NCBI RefSeq assembly: GCF_006539885.1
Contig: NZ_BJNW01000014.1
Span: 1-64,000 of the forward strand
Source of the DNA: Kocuria varians
Lineage (GTDB): Bacteria; Actinomycetota; Actinomycetes; Actinomycetales; Micrococcaceae
Reading direction: 5' to 3'
DNA length: 64,000 bases
Shown here: one piece after another, positions 46,485-55,360 of the stretch
Layout of the letters: every line of letters starts with the position of its first letter
How positions within the stretch are numbered: the stretch's first letter is position 1
Notes under the pieces: model-generated
The model's database searches: none
What the model was told of the DNA's origin: nothing
Seen by the model: the letters and a program-made list of their open reading frames with translations, nothing else
Position numbers and translations under genes: made by a program

Positions 46485-46762
46485 GTCTTCGCGGCTCGTG
46501 GGGCACCGACGGGCTCGTCGGTCGGTGCCAGCTCTAAGGGGGCTAAGACACCCCGCTACGCCCCTCAGGGGTCGAACTGGGCGTCGCTGATACGGGTTAG
46601 GACGTCCGGCTCGCCCTCCCAAGTGGGTCTCTCCGGCGCGAAGTCACCCACGCTCGAACACAGCGCCCTCCTCGACGCCCTCAACGAGATTGCCGGTGCC
46701 CTGTCATCGTGATGCGTGCTCCGCAGCGAGACTGCGTGGGGCAGATGGGCTCGGAAGGTGTG
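46485..46762. other. Gene-free stretch between qcrB terminator and dead GNAT gene
   Basis: No coding region with a credible start. A 9-bp inverted repeat GGCACCGAC/GTCGGTGCC (46502-46510 with 46521-46529) is present. The open frame reading across it ends in a peptide-like ALLDALNEIAGALSS, perhaps a remnant tail, but has no start of its own. Confidence 0.4.
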
Positions 46763-47691
46763 TCAGCGCTCGAGGTCGATTCGTGTCTCGGTGCACTGGT
46801 AGCCGGCCCGCTCGAACGCTGCAGCCATCGGCGTGTTCACGGCATCCGTGGTGGCAGTGATCCTGTCAGCTCCGGACGCGGCATGAAAAGCGGTGATGAA
46901 CCCGAGGAGATCGTCGACGTATCCGCGCCCGCGGTGTTCTGGCAGGACCGCCAGATACCCGACGTTGCGGTTCGTCGGGGTGACTGAGGGGATGGCGATC
47001 CCCACGACGGAGCCGTACTCGTCGTACGCGAGGCGTCACCAGTCCCGGTCGCCGGGTCAGGAACGGTAGTAGTCCACCTCGTCTCGCGCCAAGCTCAGCG
47101 CATCGGTGGTGGCCAACTCGCGTCGGGTCATGACGTCGAGGGAGCCGGGCATGACGCGGGCGAAGAGACTGATGAACGTGTCGTCATCAGCTGGCTCAAA
47201 CCGCAGCCGCGAGCTGGGAGGGATGACGGGGGTCACTTGTTTCCACTCGAACTGCCGCCGCTCGTTGTGGTGCCCCAGACCCATGCCCGTGGCCTCTACG
47301 ATCTTCGTGTGGACCTCGTGGGCCACCGCGGCGTCCTCGCGCCAGGCGACGGGGACACGCAGGGTGTGCGGCAACGGGACAGGGATACCGCGAGCGGCCA
47401 GAACGGCGTGGCCGCGCTTAAGAAGCGCGCGGAGGACCTTTGCCGCCTCCGTGTGACCCGCCACGACATCCCACACGTCAAGCGCCAGGGGGGTCTGTTG
47501 GTCCCGCCCCACCACAAGGCCCGGCCGATGACTTGGCCAGCATCGTCGATGGCGACCTGCGACCACTGAGGCCGTAGACGTCCGGCTCCGATCTCGGTCT
47601 CGATCTCGGCAGATGTCATCCCGATCCCGGACGTGGTCGCCATAGTGGCGGCTTCATGCAGCAGCTGTGCGGTGGGCGTTTCGATCCTCAT
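46763..47691 (-). pseudogene. GNAT-family acetyltransferase remnant, one frameshift and two stop codons
   Basis: Reading down the minus strand from ATG 47691: the N-terminal piece (MRIETPTAQLLHEAA... GQVIGRALWWGG) loses frame in a G-rich run near 47510-47525; a second piece (DQQTPLALDVWDVV... DEVDYYRS) continues in another frame to a TGA at 47057-47059; the same frame then meets a second TGA after PGDRDW and goes on as RLAYDEYGSVVGIAIPS... YLAVLPEHRGRGYVDDLL... TPMAAAFERAGYQ to 46763. The last part has the acetyl-CoA motif LPEHRGRGYV of GNAT enzymes. Three lesions show real decay rather than a sequencing slip. It lies between the two halves of the respiratory cluster. Confidence 0.82.
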
Positions 47692-47909
47692 GCTTGAAAT
47701 CATGCCGCACCCCCCCCGAGCCGAGCGCGAGCGAATCCCATGGCTCCGTAGGGAAGGCCGCCAGACCTGGCATCGATCTCACAGCTGAAGAACCCCGGTG
47801 GACAGCATTCCGCGGAAGCGACCGATGACGTGATCATCAGCCAGCTCGGGACTCATGCCTCATGATGCGTGCAAAGGCCGCGCACGCCAGTTGTCACCCC
47901 ACGACAAAA

Positions 47910-47946
47910 ACAGCCCGCCCCATCCATGACGGATGGGGCGGGCTGT
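47910..47946 (-). terminator. Rho-independent terminator of ctaC-ctaD-ctaF
   Basis: A perfect 16-bp inverted repeat (47910-47925 with 47931-47946), 5-nt loop, followed on the minus strand by a TTTTT run, 25 bp past the ctaF stop. One of the few terminators here with a T tract. Confidence 0.92.
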
Positions 47947-47971
47947 GTCGGTGCCGACTGTCAGATCCCGA

Positions 47972-48376
47972 TCAGTGCGAGTACTCCCCGCGGGAGTGCT
48001 CGAAGATCAGGCCCAAAAGACCCAGCAGGGCCACCGGAACGGCCAGGCCCACGATCCACCAGCCGACGGCCAGCGCGGTCACGAACAGCGCGCAACCGAT
48101 GCCGAGCAGCAGGGGCCACCAGCTCCACGGGGAGAAGAACCCGTAGTCGCCGGACATCTCCACGATCTCGCCGTCCTCACGGTCCTCCGGGAGGGTTCCC
48201 CCGGTGGAGCGCTGCACGAGCCAGAGGTAGATCACGAGCATGAAGCTCATGGCCGACAGGGCGAGCAGAGCGGGGAAGCCCGCAAGCTCCTGGAAGTCCG
48301 TCACGTAGCCGTAGATGAACCCGACGATGAGGCAGAAGACCGCCAGCATCAGGAACAGCTTGATGGTTGCCTTCAT
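47972..48376 (-). CDS. ctaF: Cytochrome c oxidase subunit IV, actinobacterial type (CtaF)
   Basis: Small membrane subunit of the actinobacterial aa3 oxidase, 134 residues with four hydrophobic spans arranged as two pairs. The sequence from MKATIKLFL through the acidic middle ([31 protein letters not shown], in pieces) and the end EHSRGEYSH are diagnostic. Its ATG overlaps the ctaD stop by 4 bp (48373-48376), so the two are translationally coupled. A T-rich terminator follows. Confidence 0.95.
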   Translation of the reverse strand: MKATIKLFLMLAVFCLIVGFIYGYVTDFQELAGFPALLALSAMSFMLVIYLWLVQRSTGGTLPEDREDGEIVEMSGDYGFFSPWSWWPLLLGIGCALFVTALAVGWWIVGLAVPVALLGLLGLIFEHSRGEYSH

Positions 48377-50097
48377 CGTGCGTTCCCTCCGGTGGTCCCG
48401 CCCACGAGGGGCTTCTCGGCGTCGAACTGCTGGGTGGAGTAGGCGGAGAGCTCCGGGTGGTGGAGATCAAGCGCCGGACGCTCCGAGCGGATGCGCGGCA
48501 GCGAGGTGAAGTTGTGGCGCGGCGGCGGGCAGGAGGTCGCCCACTCGAGCGAGCCACCGAAGCCCCAGGGATCGTCCACCTCGACCTTCTTGGCATTGCG
48601 GTGCGTCGTGTACACGTTCCAGAGGAACGGAATCATGGAGACGCCCAGCAACATGGAGCCGATGGTCGAGAACTGGTTCATCCAGGTGAAGCCGTCCTCG
48701 GGCATGTAGTCCGCGTAGCGGCGGGGCATGCCGTCCACGCCCAGCCAGTGCTGGATGAGGAAGGTCATGTGGAAGCCGACGAACAACAGCCAGAAGTGGA
48801 TCTTGCCGATGCGCTCGTTGAGCATCTTGCCGGTGAACTTGGGCCACCAGAAGTAAAAGCCCGCGAACATGCCGAACACGATGGTTCCGAAGATCACGTA
48901 GTGGAAGTGCGCCACCACGAAGTAGGTGTCGGACACGTGGAAGTCCAGCGGCGGCGTCGCCAGGATGACGCCCGTCAGACCACCGAACAGGAAGGTGAAC
49001 AGGAAGCCCAGCACCCACAGGATGGGCGTCTCGAACGTGAGCGATCCCTGCCACATGGTGCCGATCCAGTTGAAGAACTTCACACCGGTGGGCACCGCGA
49101 TCATCATGGTCATGAAGGAGAAAAAGCCCAGGGCCACCGCGCCGGTCACGTACATGTGGTGCGCCCACACGGTCACGGACAGCGCCGCGATTGCGATGGT
49201 CGCGAAGACGAGACCCTTGTACCCGAAGATCGGCTTGCGGGAAAACACCGGGACGATCTCCGAGACGATGCCGAAGAACGGCAGGGCCAACACGTACACC
49301 TCGGGGTGACCGAAGAACCAGAACAGGTGCTGCCACAGGATGGCCCCACCGTTCTCCGCGTCGAAGATGTGGCCGCCCAGGCGACGGTCCATGCCGAGCG
49401 CGAAGAGCGCGGAGGCCAGCGGCGGGAAGATCATGATGATCAGCATGGCGGTGATCAGCGCGGTCCAGGTGAACACGGGCATGCGCCACATGGTCATGCC
49501 CGGAGCGCGCATGCACACGATGGTGGTGATGAAGTTGACACCACCGAGGATCGTGCCGAAGCCCTGCAGGCCCAGGCCGAAGACCCAAAGGTCGCCACCG
49601 ACACCCGGACTAAACGTGGTGCTGTTCAGCGGTGCGTAGGCGAACCAGCCGAACGAGGCCGCGCCCTGGGGGGACATGAAGCCGGAGACGGCCACGAGGG
49701 AGCCGAACAGGAAGAACCAGAAGGACAGGGCGTTCAGACGCGGGAAGGCCACGTCAGGGGCGCCCAGCTGCAGCGGAACGATCACGTTCGCGAAGCCGAT
49801 GAACAGCGGGGTGCCGAACATCAGCAGCATGATCGTGCCGTGCATGGTGAAGAGCTGGTTGTACTGGTCCTTCGTCTCCAGGATCTGCATGCCGGGCTCG
49901 AAGAGCTCCGCACGGATGAGCAGCGCCATGACGCCGCCCACGCAGAAGAAGATGAAGGACGAGATCAGGTACATGTACCCGATGGTCTTGTGGTCGGTCG
50001 AGGTGAGCCAGTTGACGATCACCTTGCCCTTGGAGCGTGGGACAACACGGGGTGCGGCGGTAGCCGCGTCGTCCCGCGAGTATTCGAGCGTAGACAT
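48373..50097 (-). CDS. ctaD: Cytochrome c oxidase subunit I
   Basis: Catalytic heme a/a3-CuB subunit, 574 residues and twelve spans. Visible landmarks are the heme a ligand in [11 protein letters not shown], the CuB-site [12 protein letters not shown] with its His-Tyr pair, WAHHMYVTG, the proton-channel region NNT-like PLNSTTF, and the two late histidines in [11 protein letters not shown]. The N-terminal tail contains SRDDAATAA, encoded by a one-base variant of the dispersed motif. It lies 10 bp after ctaC and overlaps ctaF. Confidence 0.97.
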   Translation of the reverse strand: MSTLEYSRDDAATAAPRVVPRSKGKVIVNWLTSTDHKTIGYMYLISSFIFFCVGGVMALLIRAELFEPGMQILETKDQYNQLFTMHGTIMLLMFGTPLFIGFANVIVPLQLGAPDVAFPRLNALSFWFFLFGSLVAVSGFMSPQGAASFGWFAYAPLNSTTFSPGVGGDLWVFGLGLQGFGTILGGVNFITTIVCMRAPGMTMWRMPVFTWTALITAMLIIMIFPPLASALFALGMDRRLGGHIFDAENGGAILWQHLFWFFGHPEVYVLALPFFGIVSEIVPVFSRKPIFGYKGLVFATIAIAALSVTVWAHHMYVTGAVALGFFSFMTMMIAVPTGVKFFNWIGTMWQGSLTFETPILWVLGFLFTFLFGGLTGVILATPPLDFHVSDTYFVVAHFHYVIFGTIVFGMFAGFYFWWPKFTGKMLNERIGKIHFWLLFVGFHMTFLIQHWLGVDGMPRRYADYMPEDGFTWMNQFSTIGSMLLGVSMIPFLWNVYTTHRNAKKVEVDDPWGFGGSLEWATSCPPPRHNFTSLPRIRSERPALDLHHPELSAYSTQQFDAEKPLVGGTTGGNAR

Positions 50098-50107
50098 TGC
50101 CTATCCC

Positions 50108-50971
50108 CTAGTTGTTGGACGTTGCGTTGAGGTTCGGGTTGCGGTTGTACTCGTCGCCGATGATTCCCGTGTTGCCTTCGTCGCGCAGCTTCTTCATCTG
50201 GGCGTTGTACTCGTCCTTGCTCACGACGGACACGTTGAAGAGCATCTCGGAGTGGTACTCACCGCACAGCTCTGCACACTTGCCGGCGAAGGTGCCCTCA
50301 CGGCCGGTGGTGAAGCTCATGTAGTTGGTGCGGCCCGGGACCATGTCGATCTTCTCGAGGAAGGCGGGGACCCAGAAGGAGTGGATGACGTCGCGGGAGG
50401 AGATCTCGAGCTCCACCTTGCTGTCGGCGGGGAGGTAGAGGGTGGGCAGCGTCTTCTCGACGCCGGTCTCACCGGTGAGGTGCGCCTGCACGCCCTGGTA
50501 GTGGACGTCCTCGTCGAGGTAGTTGAAGTCCCACGCCCACTGCTTGCCGTAGACCTGGATCTTGGTGTCCGGGTTGTCGAAGCGCTCCGTGATGGCGGTC
50601 TGCGCACGGAAGGAGAAGAAGAACAGGCTGACGACCATGGCGATCGGCACGATCGTGTAGAAGATCTCCAGCGGCGCGTTGTAGGCGAGCTGGCGGGGGT
50701 AGCCGGTCTCGTTCTTGCGCCGGCGGTAGGCGACCATGCACCAGAGCATGAGGCCCCACACCAGGAGACCGACGCCCAGGGCGGCAATCCACGAGCCGAT
50801 CCAGAGGTCCATGACCTGGTCGGCGTTGTCGGTGGTGCCCCGTTCGGTGGGCAGGAAGCCAACCTTCGACTGCTCCGAGCACGCGGTGAGCGAGATCGTC
50901 GCCAGGACTGCCACTGCCGAGACCTTGAGCGCTCGGCCGCGGCGGGTGCCGGTTCGAGTTTGCGAACTCAC
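50108..50971 (-). CDS. ctaC: Cytochrome c oxidase subunit II (lipoprotein)
   Basis: CuA-bearing subunit that receives electrons from QcrC. The 287-residue protein has a lipoprotein signal ending in SLTAC, two membrane spans (about residues 55-80 and 100-120), the aromatic patch YGKQWAWDFNY and the CuA motif CAELCGEYHSEM. I prefer GTG 50971 to the ATG at 51007 because GGAAGGG lies 6 nt upstream. It starts the ctaC-ctaD-ctaF operon. Upstream is a perfect 17-bp palindrome over the likely promoter. Confidence 0.95.
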   Translation of the reverse strand: MSSQTRTGTRRGRALKVSAVAVLATISLTACSEQSKVGFLPTERGTTDNADQVMDLWIGSWIAALGVGLLVWGLMLWCMVAYRRRKNETGYPRQLAYNAPLEIFYTIVPIAMVVSLFFFSFRAQTAITERFDNPDTKIQVYGKQWAWDFNYLDEDVHYQGVQAHLTGETGVEKTLPTLYLPADSKVELEISSRDVIHSFWVPAFLEKIDMVPGRTNYMSFTTGREGTFAGKCAELCGEYHSEMLFNVSVVSKDEYNAQMKKLRDEGNTGIIGDEYNRNPNLNATSNN

Positions 50972-51063
50972 AGACGGCCCTTCCTCTTCTGTACGTGGGG
51001 TCGGCATCTGTCCTGCACCGAGGGCAGGCAGGACGCGTCGCCCGTTACTTGTTCTCCGTAGGA

Positions 51064-51069
51064 AGCTTA
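51064..51069 (-). promoter_or_regulatory. Candidate -10 of the ctaCDF promoter
   Basis: TAAGCT on the minus strand, about 93 nt before the ctaC GTG. The matching -35 region falls in the palindrome at 51089-51105. Confidence 0.35.
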
Positions 51070-51088
51070 CCCCTCAGGCCCTCGATGT

Positions 51089-51105
51089 GCTGACACTGTG
51101 TCAGC
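51089..51105. promoter_or_regulatory. Perfect 17-bp palindrome GCTGACAC-T-GTGTCAGC upstream of ctaC
   Basis: Two exact 8-bp arms around one central T, 118-134 bp before the ctaC start and overlapping the -35 position for the TAAGCT at 51064-51069. It has the form of an operator for a dimeric regulator. No regulator gene is adjacent. Confidence 0.6.
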
Positions 51106-51278
51106 GCGCCGTGTCGCCTGCGCACCCGGCTCGGCAGCTGCTCGGCCACGACGCAGCAGCTCGACGAACGCGCGGTCATCTCCTCTGAATCCTCCCTCCC
51201 GGACCCGGTCCGGGGGGGGCCGTGGCGGACCCACCGGGGGTTCAGAGGGACGCGGACGAGGCATGTGACGAAGAGAGG

Positions 51279-51323
51279 CCGAAGGGGTGTGCGCGGCCTT
51301 CGGGCCGACGCACACCCCTTCGG
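51279..51323 (-). terminator. Terminator of erpA
   Basis: A perfect 15-bp outer stem (51279-51293 with 51309-51323) with an inner CGGCC-TTCG-GGCCG closing on a TTCG tetraloop. It starts 12 bp past the erpA stop on the minus strand. Confidence 0.88.
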
Positions 51324-51334
51324 TGCCGCGGGGA

Positions 51335-51703
51335 TCAGTGGAACGAGTCGCCGCACGCGCAGGAGCCCTGCGCGTTGGGGTTGTCGATCGAGAAGCCCTG
51401 CTTGGAGATGGTGTCCTCGAAGTCCACCGTGGAGCCGCTGAGGTAGGGCACGCTCATCTTGTCCACGATGACCTCCACGCCGCCGAAGTCGCGAACGTGG
51501 TCACCGTCGAGGACGCGCTCGTCGAAGTAGAGCTGGTAGATCAGCCCGGAGCAGCCGCCGGGCTGCACTGCGACGCGCAGGCGCAGGTCCGTGCGGCCCT
51601 CCTGCTCCAGGAGGTCGCGCACCTTCTGGGCGGCGTTGTCGGTGAGCAGCACCTCGTGGGTGGGCAGGTCCTGCGTGGTCTCGTTCTCGGTCGTGACGCT
51701 CAT
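51335..51703 (-). CDS. erpA: Iron-sulfur cluster insertion protein (ErpA/IscA type)
   Basis: A-type carrier that delivers Fe-S clusters to apo-proteins. The 122-residue protein has the three conserved cysteines in GGCSG and SCACG, and the usual LTDNAAQKVRDLL opening. ATG 51703 is chosen; a GTG at 51712 in frame would add three residues. Placement between ctaC and a peptidase gene, as a single-gene unit with its own terminator, is common in actinobacteria. Confidence 0.9.
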   Translation of the reverse strand: MSVTTENETTQDLPTHEVLLTDNAAQKVRDLLEQEGRTDLRLRVAVQPGGCSGLIYQLYFDERVLDGDHVRDFGGVEVIVDKMSVPYLSGSTVDFEDTISKQGFSIDNPNAQGSCACGDSFH

Positions 51704-51792
51704 GGTGCTCACTTTCTTTCTTCTACGACCCGGGTCTCACGCCCGGGTGCGGCCGATGCCTTCTGCGACGTCCAACGTCGAGGTCCGGGGAA

Positions 51793-53223
51793 TCATTCCG
51801 CGGGTGAGGAGCCGGGGGACGTCTCCTGCTCCGCGAGTGCGGAGAGCACGAGGGCCTCCGCGGTGACGGCGTGCAGGAAGTCCTCGATGTGCAGGGACTC
51901 GTTGGCGCTGTGGGCCCGGGTGTCCGGGTCCTCGATGCCGGTGATGAGGATCTGCGCCTCAGGGTACGCCTCGGTGAGGGTCGCGGTGAAGGGGATGGAG
52001 CCGCCCATGCCCGCGGTCACGGCGGGGCGGCCCCACGCCTCCTCGAAGGCCCACAGGGCGATCCGGGAGCTCACGGCGTCCGTGTCCGCGCGGAAGGACT
52101 GCCCGGTCTCCTCCAGGTGGAAGGTCACGTGCGCACCGAAGGGAGCGTGCTCCTCCACGTGCCTGCGCAGCGCCTCCCCCGCGACCTTCGGGTCCTGCCC
52201 GGGAGCGATCCGCAGGCTCAGCTTGGCCCGGGCCGTGGCGGCGATGGTGTTGGAGGCCTTGTCCACCTCCGTGACGTCGATGCCCGTGACCGAGATGGCC
52301 GGCTGGGTCCAGATCCGCGAGGAGATGGAGCCGCGCCCGGCCAGCCGAACGCCGTCGAGCACGCCCGCGTCCGCGCGGAACCGGGCCTCGTCATAGTCGA
52401 CGTCCGTGTGGTCCTCGCTCAGCAGGCCCTCGACGGCCACGGCACCGTCGTCGTCGTGCAGCGTGGCGATCAGGCGGGAGAGGACGGTGGGCGCGTCCAG
52501 GATCGGTCCCCCGAACATCCCGGAGTGCACGGCGTGGTCCAGGACCGCGACCTCCACGATGCCGCCGACGACGCCGCGCAGGCTCGTGGTCAGCGCCGGC
52601 ACCCCGACCTCCCAGTTCGCGGAGTCGGCGATCACGATGACGTCCGCGGCGAGCTTGTCGCGGTGGGCCGCGAGGAACGCCTCGAAACCGGGCGAGCCGG
52701 CCTCCTCCTCGCCCTCGACGAAGACGGTGATGCCGAGGCCCGGCTCGCTGCCGTGCTGGGCGAAGAACGCGCGCAGGGCGCCCACGTGGGCCATCACGCC
52801 GGCCTTGTCGTCCGCGGCACCACGCCCCCAGAGCCGACCGTCCTTCTCGACGGCCTCGAACGGCTCGGTCTCCCACAGCTCCCGCTTTCCGGGGGGCTGC
52901 ACGTCGTGGTGAGCGTAGAGCAGGATCGTGGGGCGCCCGGGTGCCGCGGCCTTGCGGGCGACGACGGCGGGGTGCCCGGGCCTGTCCTCGGAGTCGGTGG
53001 GGGCGCGCAGCACCTCGACCCCGTCGAAGGGCAGCTCGCGCAGCAGCCCGGCGACGGCCTCCGCGCTGCGGTCGAGGTCTGCGGCGTCGAAGGAGTCCCA
53101 CGCGATCCCCGGAATGGCCACGAGGGCACCGAGGTCCTCCAGCAGGGCTGCGCGTGAGTCGACGACGCTGCGGCGCAGGGCCTCGACGGTTTCGGAACCG
53201 GGTCGGGTGAAGTCTGTGCTCAT
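51793..53223 (-). CDS. M20 family dipeptidase/metallopeptidase
   Basis: Di-zinc peptidase of 476 residues, cytosolic. Metal ligands are in YAHHDVQPPG (His, Asp), GRGAADDKAGV (Asp), the catalytic GEEEAGSPG (Glu pair), and a late AHSANE histidine; a dimerisation lid domain with HSGMFGG lies between. These fit the M20 dipeptidase (carnosinase-like) group. ATG 53223 has TATGGT at 7 nt upstream, so it may be leaderless. An exact 11-mer (52567-52577) in this gene encodes ordinary conserved sequence (RGVVGG). Confidence 0.9.
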   Translation of the reverse strand: MSTDFTRPGSETVEALRRSVVDSRAALLEDLGALVAIPGIAWDSFDAADLDRSAEAVAGLLRELPFDGVEVLRAPTDSEDRPGHPAVVARKAAAPGRPTILLYAHHDVQPPGKRELWETEPFEAVEKDGRLWGRGAADDKAGVMAHVGALRAFFAQHGSEPGLGITVFVEGEEEAGSPGFEAFLAAHRDKLAADVIVIADSANWEVGVPALTTSLRGVVGGIVEVAVLDHAVHSGMFGGPILDAPTVLSRLIATLHDDDGAVAVEGLLSEDHTDVDYDEARFRADAGVLDGVRLAGRGSISSRIWTQPAISVTGIDVTEVDKASNTIAATARAKLSLRIAPGQDPKVAGEALRRHVEEHAPFGAHVTFHLEETGQSFRADTDAVSSRIALWAFEEAWGRPAVTAGMGGSIPFTATLTEAYPEAQILITGIEDPDTRAHSANESLHIEDFLHAVTAEALVLSALAEQETSPGSSPAE

Positions 53224-53230
53224 GCATCCC

Positions 53231-53236
53231 ACCATA
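53231..53236 (-). promoter_or_regulatory. -10 element of leaderless M20 peptidase gene
   Basis: TATGGT on the minus strand, then 7 nt, then the ATG. Confidence 0.4.
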
Positions 53237-53292
53237 GTCACGCGCACTGGACGCCCGCCGGTCAAGCGGGCCGGCACCCGCGGGATCTCCGT

Positions 53293-53298
53293 TAGGCT
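53293..53298 (+). promoter_or_regulatory. -10 element of leaderless DUF3043 gene
   Basis: TAGGCT, then 6 nt, then the GTG at 53305. Confidence 0.5.
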
Positions 53299-53304
53299 GG
53301 TCGG

Positions 53305-53937
53305 GTGTTTGGACGCAAGAAGGCAGATCAATCCTCGGGTTCCACCGCCGTGCGCGCAGCGGCCGTGAAGGACTCCCCCGCACCCTCCGCCCACGGGGCA
53401 CAGGGCCGCGACGGCCACTCCCCGCAGGCCAAGAAGGGCAGGCCCACGCCCACCCGCAAGGAGCAGGAGGCCGCGCGGCGTCGTCCGCTGATCCCGGAGG
53501 ACCGCAAGGCCGCGAAGGCCGAGTCCAAGCTGGCCGTGCGTGAGCAGCGCAAGGTGGCCCAGGCCGGCATGGCGGCCGGCGACGAGCGCTACCTCGGCCC
53601 GCGCGACGCCGGGCCCCAGCGCCGGTTCGCCCGCGACTGGGTGGACTCCCGCTTCAACATCGGCGAGTACGTGCTGATCTTCCTGCTGCTGATCTTCGTG
53701 CTCATGTGGCTGCCCGTGCAGTCCGTGGCCCTGACCCTGATCTGGATCGTCTACGGCTACATCCTGCTCTGCGTCCTCGACGCCGTGATCATGACCACGC
53801 GGATGCACGCGGCCATGCGCCGCAAATTCGGAACGGTCCAGCGCGGCACCCGCTGGTACGCCGCCATGCGCACGTTCACCATCCGCCGCCTGCGCCTTCC
53901 CAAGCCCCAGGTGCGCCGGGGTGAGCGTCCCGCCTGA
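53305..53937 (+). CDS. DUF3043 family membrane protein
   Basis: A 210-residue protein: FGRKK start, a basic Lys/Arg/Ala-rich cytoplasmic region up to about residue 105 with TPTRKEQEAARRRPL, the conserved RRFARDWVDSR, two membrane spans (about 118-160), and a basic tail. This is DUF3043, found throughout actinobacteria; its function is unknown. It is divergent from the M20 gene and, like it, probably leaderless. A dispersed-motif copy (53475-53485) encodes the conserved ARRRPL stretch. Confidence 0.88.
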   Translation: MFGRKKADQSSGSTAVRAAAVKDSPAPSAHGAQGRDGHSPQAKKGRPTPTRKEQEAARRRPLIPEDRKAAKAESKLAVREQRKVAQAGMAAGDERYLGPRDAGPQRRFARDWVDSRFNIGEYVLIFLLLIFVLMWLPVQSVALTLIWIVYGYILLCVLDAVIMTTRMHAAMRRKFGTVQRGTRWYAAMRTFTIRRLRLPKPQVRRGERPA

Positions 53938-53955
53938 GGTCGCCGCACCCCGTAG

Positions 53956-53995
53956 GACGAGGGCCGGTCCACCGCGCGGTGGACCGGCCCTCGTC
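53956..53995. terminator. Bidirectional terminator between DUF3043 gene and pyrD
   Basis: A perfect 18-bp inverted repeat (53956-53973 with 53978-53995), 4-nt loop, followed by TTT on the plus strand. Confidence 0.88.
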
Positions 53996-54072
53996 TTTGC
54001 CCGTGTGCTCGTGGGTACGCCGCCCGCATCGCCGCGGGGATGGGCTTCCCACGCGGTCGCGCCGAGGACGCC

Positions 54073-55164
54073 TCAGCGGCCCCGAGGGGCCAGGCGCGCG
54101 AGACCGCGGTTGATCCGTGCCGCCCAGAACGGGCCCTCGTAGAGGAATGCGGTGTACCCCTGCACGAGCGAGGCCCCGGCGTCGAGCCGTTCCTGCACGT
54201 CCTGCGCCGTGGTCACTCCCCCCACCGACACGAGCACGAGCCTGTCCCCTACGTGCTCGCGCAGCAGGCGCAGCACTTCGAGGGAACGACGGCCCAGCGG
54301 CGCGCCGGAGAGCCCGCCCGCGCCGTCCGCCGCGACCTCCTCCGCCGGGGTCCGCAGCCCCAGGCCTTCGCGGGCGATCGTCGTGTTGGTGGCCACGATC
54401 CCGTCCAGGCCGAGGTCCAGGGCGAGGTCCGCCACCGCCAGGACGTACTCGTCCGCGAGGTCCGGGGCGATCTTCACGAGCAGCGGCACGCGGCGGGACG
54501 TCACCCGGTCCGCTTCCTCCCGCACCGCGGCGAGCAGGGGTCGCAGGGAGTCGAGCTCCTGGAGCTGGCGCAGCCCCGGGGTGTTCGGAGAGGACACGTT
54601 GACCACCAGGTAGTCCGCATAGGGCGCGAGCACGCGGGTGCTGCTCACGTAGTCCTGCGCGGCGTCCTCGAGACCCACGACCTTCGTCTTGCCGATGTTC
54701 ACGCCGATCACCGGGCGGGCCCTGCCCGTGCGGGCGGCCTCCTGGGCCAGGCTCTGCAGCGCGGCGACCACGCGCGGCGCCACGGCCTGCGCCCCGTCGT
54801 TGTTGAAGCCCATGCGGTTGATGACGGCACGGTCCTCCACCAGGCGGAACAGCCGCGGGCGGGGGTTGCCGGGCTGGCCCTGTCCGGTCACGGTCCCGAT
54901 CTCCACGTGGCCGAAACCCAGGTTCGTGAGGGCGTGGGTGCCGGTCGCGCCCTTGTCGAAGCCGGCCGCCAGGCCGAACGCGGACGGGAACGTCAGCCCC
55001 ATCACGCGCACCTCGCCGCCGATGGCCGGTGCCGTGAGGCGGCTCAGCACACGGCCGATGCCGCAGCGGTGGGCCAGCTTGATGCCCGCGAAGCCGAGGG
55101 TGTGGGCCAGCTCGGGGTCCATCCAGGAGAAGGCGAGCTTGAAGAAGGTGGGATACACGCGCAT
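54073..55164 (-). CDS. pyrD: Dihydroorotate dehydrogenase (quinone), class 2
   Basis: Membrane-associated pyrimidine enzyme passing electrons to menaquinone. The 363-residue protein has the class 2 amphipathic N-terminus (FKLAFSWMDPELAH), AGFDKGA, the GTVT FMN region, NRMGFNNDG, NIGKTK, the catalytic serine in VNVSSPNTPGLR, and SVGGVTTAQDV. ATG 55164 is preceded only by a G run. A parS-like site lies 129 bp upstream. No other pyr gene is in view. Confidence 0.95.
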   Translation of the reverse strand: MRVYPTFFKLAFSWMDPELAHTLGFAGIKLAHRCGIGRVLSRLTAPAIGGEVRVMGLTFPSAFGLAAGFDKGATGTHALTNLGFGHVEIGTVTGQGQPGNPRPRLFRLVEDRAVINRMGFNNDGAQAVAPRVVAALQSLAQEAARTGRARPVIGVNIGKTKVVGLEDAAQDYVSSTRVLAPYADYLVVNVSSPNTPGLRQLQELDSLRPLLAAVREEADRVTSRRVPLLVKIAPDLADEYVLAVADLALDLGLDGIVATNTTIAREGLGLRTPAEEVAADGAGGLSGAPLGRRSLEVLRLLREHVGDRLVLVSVGGVTTAQDVQERLDAGASLVQGYTAFLYEGPFWAARINRGLARLAPRGR

Positions 55165-55292
55165 GCCCCCCAGTTTTCCACACGGGTGACGGGGCCGAGC
55201 GGCGGGGACTCGCGGGGCGCGGGTGGTGGATGACGCCGTGTGCATCTGTCGAACGGTGCATGGGTCACCACCATGGGCCACCCATAAATTCA

Positions 55293-55308
55293 TGTTTCAC
55301 GTGAGACT
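55293..55308. promoter_or_regulatory. parS-like ParB binding site
   Basis: The 16-mer TGTTTCACGTGAGACT matches the parS consensus TGTTTCACGTGAAACA at 14 positions. It lies in a 196-bp intergenic stretch between pyrD and uppS that is more AT-rich than the genome; a half-like GTTTCACC follows near 55325. Confidence 0.5.
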
Positions 55309-55360
55309 TGGGGGATAAATATCACGTTTCACCTTCAACTTGGATCCACCCCGGTGACCG

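Noticed and set aside
46275-46712. Plus-strand open frame ending in ALLDALNEIAGALSS
   Set aside because: It starts inside qcrB in another frame, crosses the qcrB terminator and has no start signal; at most the tail is a gene remnant.
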